From assembly GCA_023079485.1 (NCBI GenBank), contig CM041091.1, positions 32,944,146 to 33,008,145 on the forward strand: a stretch of 64,000 bases of DNA. The letters run 5' to 3'. Source of the DNA: Archilochus colubris. Taxonomy: Eukaryota; Chordata; Aves; Apodiformes; Trochilidae. Position 1 is the first letter of the stretch; every line of letters begins with the position of its first letter. The translations under genes and the position numbers were made by a program. Below the pieces are notes generated by a model that saw only the letters and a program-made list of their open reading frames with translations, was not told the DNA's origin and did not search any database. Of this stretch, positions 62,901-64,000 are shown piece after piece.

Positions 62901-64000
62901 GTAAAATTGCTTTGATTGTATCAGCTGGGTTTCATCCACATCTTTTATTTCAGTTGCCTTGTGTTGCATTGATTGCCTCCGTGAACTTCAGTCAAAAGTC
63001 ACAAAGATTTGGGGCAGCCTTAATCAAGCTGGGAAAAGCACTTTTCTCCAATGCTTTCACCCAGCAAACATTTTCAGAAATAGGCTGAGCCCAGAAAGTG
63101 GGGTAGGAAATGCTGATGCATTAAATGTAATATTTAATATTCCTAAAATGTAAAATAACTTAATTCCACTACATAACTAACATGTAGGGTGCCATTTAGG
63201 TTGCTTTTCTTAACAATTAACTTCATGCAAGGGCTTAGTAGTACATCTAAGTATAAATCCCAATATGTGATGTTTAATAAATGCTGAGGGTAGATTTGTG
63301 TCACTGTGTAATTGCTGAACATCTAAAGCAGACTTTTCTACCATCCTCATCCAATATGAACTTGCTACAACACATCCTCTTCCTGAATTTTAGCTCATTT
63401 AATGTTCTGCAAATTCCATTAGCTAGATGCATTTCAGATTGAGTGCATTTCTTCCTCCACAGCCACAACTGCAATAACACATCTAGAAAATAATATGGTG
63501 ACAATTCTTTTTGTCTGCAGAAGATAATTCCCTACTAGAATGTAAAGGCTCAAACCCTACTACTAGCAAAGCATCACAGCTACCATGTTCTCTTCCTTCT
63601 TGGGTGGGCAAGGACTTTTCCAGGCATTGCTCAGTCTTCTTATGAAGACTTAACAAGTCTTCAATTCTTGTTATTATAGTACACAAACCTAAATCTGATA
63701 TTTTAATATGAAATCATAAGTTTTTCTGTGCTATCTCATGATAAAAAAAAAAAAGTAAAAAATCAAGTTATGCAAGCATGATTTAGCAAATTGTTTAAGC
63801 ATATGCTTGATTTTAAGCATGCACTGAAGAACATGATGTGAAACAGTTCATGTTTTGCTCAGTAGGTATTCAGAGCACCAGAGTTTATGGTGGAAATGTT
63901 ACTAGAGATAAGCAGAAACGTAAAAGTGCATCATCCACCTACCCTGCCAGCCTGAGAACGAGGGGATGTGTCATTGTCCCCAGCCCTGATGGCAGAGATG
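8753..64000 (-). CDS. ADAM12: ADAM12 (meltrin alpha), long form, 18 of about 23 coding exons, 5' end outside window
   Basis: This is a membrane-anchored zinc metalloprotease-disintegrin of the ADAM family. Known family roles are ectodomain shedding (for example HB-EGF), cleavage of IGF-binding proteins, cell adhesion, and myoblast or trophoblast fusion. Eighteen exons join in phase into 726 codons plus stop. The domain order is the end of the prodomain, protease with [12 protein letters not shown], disintegrin, cysteine-rich, EGF-like, one transmembrane helix and a proline-rich tail. ADAM12 rather than ADAM19 or ADAM33 is indicated by stretches such as [50 protein letters not shown] and [14 protein letters not shown]. 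Human ADAM12-L has 909 residues, so roughly 185 N-terminal residues are missing beyond the right edge. The introns range from 107 bp to 13.8 kb. No frameshift or premature stop was seen, so the gene looks intact. Identity is very secure; exon ends rest on splice consensus and family alignment. Confidence 0.97.
9980..10202 (+). mobile_element. CR1 LINE 3' end, plus orientation
   Basis: Diagnostic CR1 text includes 'cccagagaagctgtggctgc', 'ccaggttggatggggcttgg' and the end 'aaggtctcttccaacccaaa...gattctatgatcc'. It sits in the last ADAM12 intron and ends 60 bp from the exon at 10265. About 130 bp are almost identical to the CR1 at 39.3 kb, so both belong to one subfamily. Confidence 0.93.
10265..10395 (-). 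CDS. ADAM12: ADAM12 proline-rich cytoplasmic tail exon (about 22)
   Basis: The 131 bp encode residues 664-706 plus two bases of a split Arg. [15 protein letters not shown] is nearly identical to mammals and is a recognised SH3 ligand region; the following [16 protein letters not shown] is divergent. The acceptor is TTTTACAGCAG, a NAGNAG tandem, so the exon may start at 10395 (adding Gln) or at 10392. The donor is GCAAG|GTCAGT, weaker than the others. Reading through it would add about 13 codons before a stop. Confidence 0.93.
10396..14613 (-). other. ADAM12 intron between tail exons 21 and 22
   Basis: The intron is 4.2 kb. It holds the T/G tract, a poly-T run at 10822-10843 and poly-A runs near 14020. 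No other gene or recent transposon was recognised. Confidence 0.8.
12053..12165. repeat. T/G-rich simple sequence
   Basis: The tract has runs of T interrupted by GGG, GTT and TGG, lies in the ADAM12 intron 10396-14613, and shows no coding signal. Its composition resembles the longer tract at 31.9 kb. Confidence 0.8.
14614..14799 (-). CDS. ADAM12: ADAM12 proline-rich cytoplasmic tail exon (about 21)
   Basis: Sixty-two codons (residues 602-663) include [38 protein letters not shown] and [14 protein letters not shown]. Conserved anchors with mammals are [14 protein letters not shown] and RPLPA. Several class I/II SH3-binding cores (RPLP, LPPLP) fit the known Src, Grb2, PI3K p85 and Tks5 partners of ADAM12. 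It is phase 0 at both ends, with acceptor TTGTTACAG and donor CCCAG|GTAACC. Confidence 0.95.
15265..15373 (-). CDS. ADAM12: ADAM12 cytoplasmic tail exon (about 20)
   Basis: The 109 bp encode residues 566-601, beginning [16 protein letters not shown] and ending NTNIQK. Only the start resembles the mammalian R-x-V-x-P-x-R-P segment; the rest is divergent, as is usual for ADAM tails. Support comes from the acceptor TTGCATTGCAG, the donor AAAAG|GTGAGT and phase agreement on both sides. Confidence 0.88.
16006..16141 (-). CDS. ADAM12: ADAM12 transmembrane exon (about 19)
   Basis: The 136 bp encode residues 521-564 with split codons at both ends. The hydrophobic helix [20 protein letters not shown] is followed by a basic stop-transfer segment (LKRKTFMRW) and KKTTIEKL at the start of the cytoplasmic tail. 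This exon makes the protein a type I membrane protein. The acceptor is TTGTTGCAG and the donor CTAAG|GTATGA. The helix varies more from mammals than the ectodomain does but remains fully hydrophobic. Confidence 0.96.
17070..17293 (+). repeat. 5' LTR of the compact retroelement
   Basis: The repeat is 224 bp and begins TGTAGAGAAAC and ends CTGCTACA. It contains AATAAAGG, a candidate poly(A) signal, about two-thirds along. By direct alignment it differs from the 3' copy at 8 positions (7 transitions, 1 transversion; about 3.6%) with no indel. Confidence 0.95.
17428..17698 (+). repeat. Nested duplications in the retroelement core
   Basis: The segment GAAACCCCTGAGCAGAGGGA occurs four times (near 17455, 17489, 17629 and 17674). 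The larger block from 'agcaagctctttgg' to 'gggaagcca' is present twice, about 17428-17513 and 17617-17698. Between the two blocks, 'tggaatcccatgaggaaggg' occurs twice, with shorter derivatives after it. The copies differ little, so the duplications are recent or kept similar. Confidence 0.93.
17920..18143 (+). repeat. 3' LTR of the compact retroelement
   Basis: This is the same 224-bp sequence as the 5' copy, preceded directly by the polypurine tract and followed by the second GTTGGT target copy. Confidence 0.95.
19071..19100. repeat. (TATA)/(TAGA) microsatellite
   Basis: A short TATATA run passes into TAGATA units, within an ADAM12 intron. Confidence 0.85.
20020..20128 (-). CDS. ADAM12: ADAM12 exon (about 18), EGF-like domain and juxtamembrane stalk
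   Basis: Thirty-six codons plus one base (residues 484-519) include [20 protein letters not shown] and [14 protein letters not shown]. It completes the EGF-like module (CNN..NCHC...W.PPFC) and the short stalk before the membrane. The acceptor is TTTTGCAG and the donor GCAG|GTGAGG. In mammals the short secreted isoform diverges after this exon. Here, reading into the intron stays open for about 22 codons, to a stop at 19949. Confidence 0.97.
20129..22082 (-). other. ADAM12 intron between EGF exons 17 and 18
   Basis: The intron is 2.0 kb of unique-looking sequence with a poly-A run at 20820-20837. No gene or mobile element was recognised. Confidence 0.75.
22083..22160 (-). CDS. ADAM12: ADAM12 exon (about 17), end of cysteine-rich and start of EGF-like domain
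   Basis: Twenty-six codons (residues 458-483) include [19 protein letters not shown] and KCHGRG. It carries an N-glycosylation sequon (NTS) and the first EGF cysteines. It is phase 0 at both ends, with acceptor TTTTTCAG and donor GGA|GTAAGT. Confidence 0.97.
22331..22367. repeat. (ATT)n microsatellite
   Basis: About twelve ATT/TTA units occur with one interruption, in the ADAM12 intron 22161-24502. Confidence 0.95.
24503..24701 (-). CDS. ADAM12: ADAM12 exon (about 16), cysteine-rich domain
   Basis: The 199 bp encode residues 392-457, including [55 protein letters not shown] and SGTKCEDGK. In this family the cysteine-rich domain contributes to substrate choice and syndecan binding. The acceptor is CCTCCAG and the donor GGAAAA|GTAAGG. 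It ends in phase 0. Confidence 0.98.
24702..24808 (-). other. ADAM12 mini-intron, 107 bp
   Basis: This is the shortest intron of the gene, with donor CCCAG|GTAGGA and acceptor CCTCCAG. It splits an Arg codon (AG|A), which proves it is spliced, since the protein alignment runs straight across. Confidence 0.95.
24809..24917 (-). CDS. ADAM12: ADAM12 exon (about 15), cysteine-rich domain
   Basis: Two bases complete Gly, then 35 codons (residues 356-390) read [20 protein letters not shown] and [15 protein letters not shown], plus two bases of a split Arg. It is near-identical to the mammalian segment. The acceptor is GTTTCAG and the donor CCCAG|GTAGGA. Only 107 bp separate it from the next exon. 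Confidence 0.97.
26179..26220 (+). repeat. TAGGGTAA tandem array, telomere-like
   Basis: Four perfect 8-bp TAGGGTAA units are followed by TAGGGTTAGG. The array is fused to the 5' side of a CR1 3' fragment that continues with 'ataaggttggactcgatt'. Confidence 0.95.
26211..26278 (+). mobile_element. Short CR1 3' tail
   Basis: It reads 'ggttggactcgattatcttg', then 'ctttcccagcctgagcaattctatgatt', the standard last 60 bp of CR1. It is extremely 5'-truncated. Confidence 0.85.
31918..32373. repeat. 440-bp G/T-rich tract next to a splice donor
   Basis: The plus strand is nearly all G and T, with repeated GGGGTTTTTT, TTGGTT and a G10 run near 31946-31955. On the ADAM12 sense strand it is A/C-rich and starts about 36 bp into the intron after the exon at 32410. 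G-runs could form quadruplexes on the template-complement strand. It is not coding. Confidence 0.95.
32410..32605 (-). CDS. ADAM12: ADAM12 exon (about 14), disintegrin to cysteine-rich junction
   Basis: The 196 bp encode residues 290-354 plus one base. It contains R-x6-DLPEF ([13 protein letters not shown]), the known alpha9beta1 integrin-binding motif of most ADAM disintegrin loops. It continues into the cysteine-rich domain with [20 protein letters not shown] and [10 protein letters not shown]. The acceptor is TTTTGCAG and the donor CAAG|GTAAGC. An unusual G/T-rich tract begins about 36 bp beyond the donor. Confidence 0.98.
32860..33280 (+). mobile_element. CR1 LINE 3' region, plus orientation
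   Basis: CR1 landmarks are 'ggagaaagagtgagagccctgg', 'gttccacctcaacatgagga', 'gcccggagaggttgtggact' and the end 'gatgtcccttccaacccctc...ggttctatgaaattcta'. It fills over half of the 783-bp ADAM12 intron 32606-33388 and ends about 110 bp from the next exon. Confidence 0.95.
33389..33478 (-). CDS. ADAM12: ADAM12 exon (about 13), disintegrin domain
   Basis: Thirty codons (residues 260-289) include [20 protein letters not shown] and [10 protein letters not shown]. Ten-residue cysteine spacing and the N-glycosylation sequon NAT match the family. It is phase 0 at both ends, with acceptor CCCTGCAG and donor CCAG|GTGAGC. The exon lies between two CR1 copies in opposite orientation (see findings). 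Confidence 0.97.
33637..34078 (-). mobile_element. CR1 LINE 3' region, minus orientation
   Basis: The complement of CR1 reads 'ctggagaagacctcaaagat', 'ccaccacctccctgggcagt', 'aaattcttcctcagatctgg' and 'ctcagcctcctcccaactaaa'. It starts about 160 bp beyond the exon at 33389-33478 and faces the plus-strand CR1 on the other side. Confidence 0.95.
35355..35460 (-). mobile_element. CR1 3' tail, minus orientation
   Basis: The tract 'cacagaatcatggaatattc', then 'gagttggaagggacccatcaagatcattgag', is the reverse complement of the CR1 3' terminus. It is 5'-truncated to about 100 bp. Confidence 0.9.
35467..35528. repeat. AT-rich repeat of CAATTATTAGCTATTAT units
   Basis: About four degenerate copies of a 15-17 bp ATTATTAGCTATTAT unit follow immediately after the CR1 tail at 35355-35460. 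They may be an expanded insertion-site tract. Confidence 0.8.
38229..38350. repeat. AT-rich imperfect repeats (TTTAGATC/TAGATTTAG and TATTTATAT)
   Basis: Repeated TTTAGRTCTAGA and ATTTATATATTTATAT motifs with palindromic segments lie in the ADAM12 intron 33479-38765, about 420 bp from the exon at 38766. Confidence 0.75.
38766..38943 (-). CDS. ADAM12: ADAM12 exon (about 12), end of protease and start of disintegrin domain
   Basis: One base completes Gly, then 59 codons (residues 201-259) read [39 protein letters not shown] and [15 protein letters not shown]. It holds the last helix of the protease and the first cysteines of the disintegrin domain (CGN...GEECDCG). The acceptor is CTTCTAG and the donor GAT|GTAAGA. 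The end is phase 0 and joins ECTNHCC in the next exon. Confidence 0.97.
39197..39480 (+). mobile_element. CR1 LINE 3' end, plus orientation
   Basis: It reads 'gaggaagaaattctttggtg', then 'cccagagaagctgtggctgc' and 'aaggtcccttccaacccaaaccat', ending near 'gatggttccatgaat'. It lies 250 bp beyond the acceptor side of the exon at 38766-38943. Confidence 0.95.
39669..39807. repeat. A/C-rich simple sequence
   Basis: Runs of AAACCC, AAAACCCC and CAAACAAA extend over about 140 bp, the strand complement in style of the G/T tract at 31.9 kb. It follows the CR1 at 39.2-39.5 kb by about 190 bp. Confidence 0.93.
42752..43280 (+). mobile_element. CR1 LINE 3' region, the longest copy in the window
   Basis: CR1 text runs from 'gtgtccagttctgggcccct' through 'gaggagaggctgagggagct', 'aagaatttctttctggagag' and 'gaatgggctgcccagggaag' to 'gaggtcccttccaatccagc', then four ATTCTATG-type 8-mers (43247-43280). 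It comes from the end of the RT ORF and the 3'UTR, with no intact frame. It is in the 13.8-kb intron. Confidence 0.97.
43281..51740 (-). other. Central part of the 13.8-kb ADAM12 intron
   Basis: No exon, RNA gene or clear mobile element was recognised. It has poly-A/T runs (44488-44502, 47372-47391, 47909-47929) and one perfect short inverted repeat at 45443-45467. Confidence 0.7.
45443..45467. repeat. Perfect inverted repeat, 10-bp arms, 5-bp loop
   Basis: The arms are GTTATGCCTC and GAGGCATAAC, with loop CAAGT. It is isolated in a long intron, with no U-run after it on either strand. Confidence 0.9.
51745..52050 (-). mobile_element. Old, decayed CR1-like fragment, minus orientation
   Basis: 'gagctggaagagacatcaga...gatcatccagaccatcccct' matches the complement of a CR1/L3-type 3' end ('gttggaagagacctcagagatcatcnagtcca'), and the pyrimidine-rich continuation fits the family. 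Divergence is high, so family and limits are uncertain. Confidence 0.55.
52761..52909 (-). CDS. ADAM12: ADAM12 catalytic exon (about 11) with zinc-binding motif
   Basis: The 149 bp encode residues 151-199 plus two bases of a split Gly codon. The sequence [20 protein letters not shown] continues into FGMNHD. This is the full HExxHxxGxxH(D) site: three zinc-ligand histidines and the catalytic Glu, located about 52835-52867. The Met-turn follows as CIM in [10 protein letters not shown]. All catalytic residues are present, so an active protease is expected. The acceptor is TTCCAAG and the donor CTGG|GTAAGT. Confidence 0.98.
52910..55635 (-). other. ADAM12 intron between exons 10 and 11
   Basis: The intron is 2.7 kb and AT-rich. 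It holds a six-unit AAAT microsatellite at 54625-54648 and a poly-A run near 53374. Nothing else was recognised. Confidence 0.75.
54625..54648. repeat. (AAAT)6 microsatellite
   Basis: Six consecutive AAAT units occur in an intron. Confidence 0.95.
55636..55720 (-). CDS. ADAM12: ADAM12 exon (about 10), metalloprotease domain
   Basis: One base completes the split Ser codon, followed by 28 codons including [18 protein letters not shown] and EQSGGVVM (residues 123-150). This edge strand lies beside the substrate cleft and is nearly invariant in ADAM12. The acceptor is CCTGCAG and the donor ATG|GTAAGT-like; the end is phase 0. Confidence 0.97.
56798..56967 (-). CDS. ADAM12: ADAM12 exon (about 9), metalloprotease domain
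   Basis: The 170 bp encode residues 66-121 plus two bases of a split codon. Motifs read include [37 protein letters not shown] and [14 protein letters not shown]. This covers the central beta strands and the helix of the protease fold. The acceptor is CTCATTAG and the donor ATAAG|GTAGAC. The phase-2 end fits the single leading T of the next exon, restoring Ser. Confidence 0.96.
58753..58824 (-). CDS. ADAM12: ADAM12 exon (about 8), metalloprotease domain
   Basis: The 24 codons begin [20 protein letters not shown] and end YVDK (residues 42-65). This is the first long helix of the reprolysin domain. It is phase 0 at both ends, with acceptor CCCAAG and donor AAG|GTAAGA. Substitutions relative to mammals are conservative. 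Confidence 0.95.
59641..59706 (-). CDS. ADAM12: ADAM12 exon (about 7), start of metalloprotease domain
   Basis: The 22 codons begin [20 protein letters not shown] and finish with Arg-Glu (window residues 20-41). The first three complete the proprotein convertase site, and [11 protein letters not shown] is the first beta strand of the reprolysin (M12B) fold. The acceptor is GGCAG and the donor GAG|GTAAGA; both ends are phase 0. The human exon has the same length. Confidence 0.95.
59707..63942 (-). other. ADAM12 intron between exons 6 and 7
   Basis: The intron is 4.2 kb of mostly unique sequence with a poly-T at 61602-61617. No other gene or mobile element was recognised. It interrupts the furin site coding sequence. 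Confidence 0.7.
63943..64000 (-). CDS. ADAM12: ADAM12 partial exon (about exon 6), end of prodomain
   Basis: The exon is cut by the right edge of the window. It reads [19 protein letters not shown] and ends in phase 0 at a good donor, AGG|GTAGGT. Its last Arg joins Tyr-Lys-Arg of the next exon to form R-Y-K-R, a furin-type site equivalent to RHKR in mammals. The peptide itself is poorly conserved, as expected for the linker between prodomain and protease. The call therefore rests on phase, donor and position. Confidence 0.7.

Noticed and set aside
1..64000. CRISPR arrays, operons, riboswitches, tRNA or rRNA genes
   Set aside because: This is eukaryotic genomic DNA; I saw no spaced direct-repeat array and no recognisable tRNA or rRNA sequence on either strand.

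Overview
The window is vertebrate nuclear DNA, almost certainly from a bird. It carries a vertebrate ADAM gene in many short GT-AG exons, its introns are short compared with those of mammals, and its dispersed repeats are CR1 retrotransposon 3' ends, several ending in the typical ATTCTATG tail. I see no Alu, L1 or B-type SINEs. A passerine is plausible but cannot be shown from this sequence alone. There are no bacterial genes, operons or CRISPR arrays.

One gene dominates: ADAM12 (meltrin alpha), on the minus strand. I can place 18 consecutive coding exons, from a partial exon cut by the right edge (63943-64000) to the stop codon at 8753-8755. All junctions are GT-AG and all phases agree, giving 726 continuous codons plus a stop. 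This matches the part of the long, membrane-anchored form (ADAM12-L) from the end of the prodomain to the C-terminus. By comparison with the 23-exon human gene these should be exons 6-23; the signal peptide and most of the prodomain lie beyond 64000. In gene order the domains are: furin site, reprolysin metalloprotease (exons 7-11), disintegrin (12-14), cysteine-rich (14-17), EGF-like (17-18), transmembrane helix (19), and a proline-rich cytoplasmic tail (19-23).

Layout from left to right: 1-8.3 kb is downstream DNA with no recognisable gene, including a 700-bp polypyrimidine satellite at 1156-1858. The 3'UTR with candidate poly(A) signals lies below 8753. Tail and transmembrane exons are at 8.7-16.2 kb, EGF and cysteine-rich exons at 20-25 kb, disintegrin exons at 32.4-38.9 kb, the catalytic zinc exon at 52.8 kb, and the remaining protease exons at 55.6-59.7 kb. 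The longest intron (38944-52760) is 13.8 kb.

The most notable non-genic feature is a compact non-autonomous LTR retroelement at 17070-18143, in the intron before the transmembrane exon. It has two 224-bp LTRs, a 6-bp target duplication, a purine tract and a repeat-rich non-coding core. Other points worth checking are opposed CR1 copies around two disintegrin exons, a 440-bp G/T tract beside a splice donor, a NAGNAG acceptor in the tail, and an intron read-through that could give a secreted isoform.
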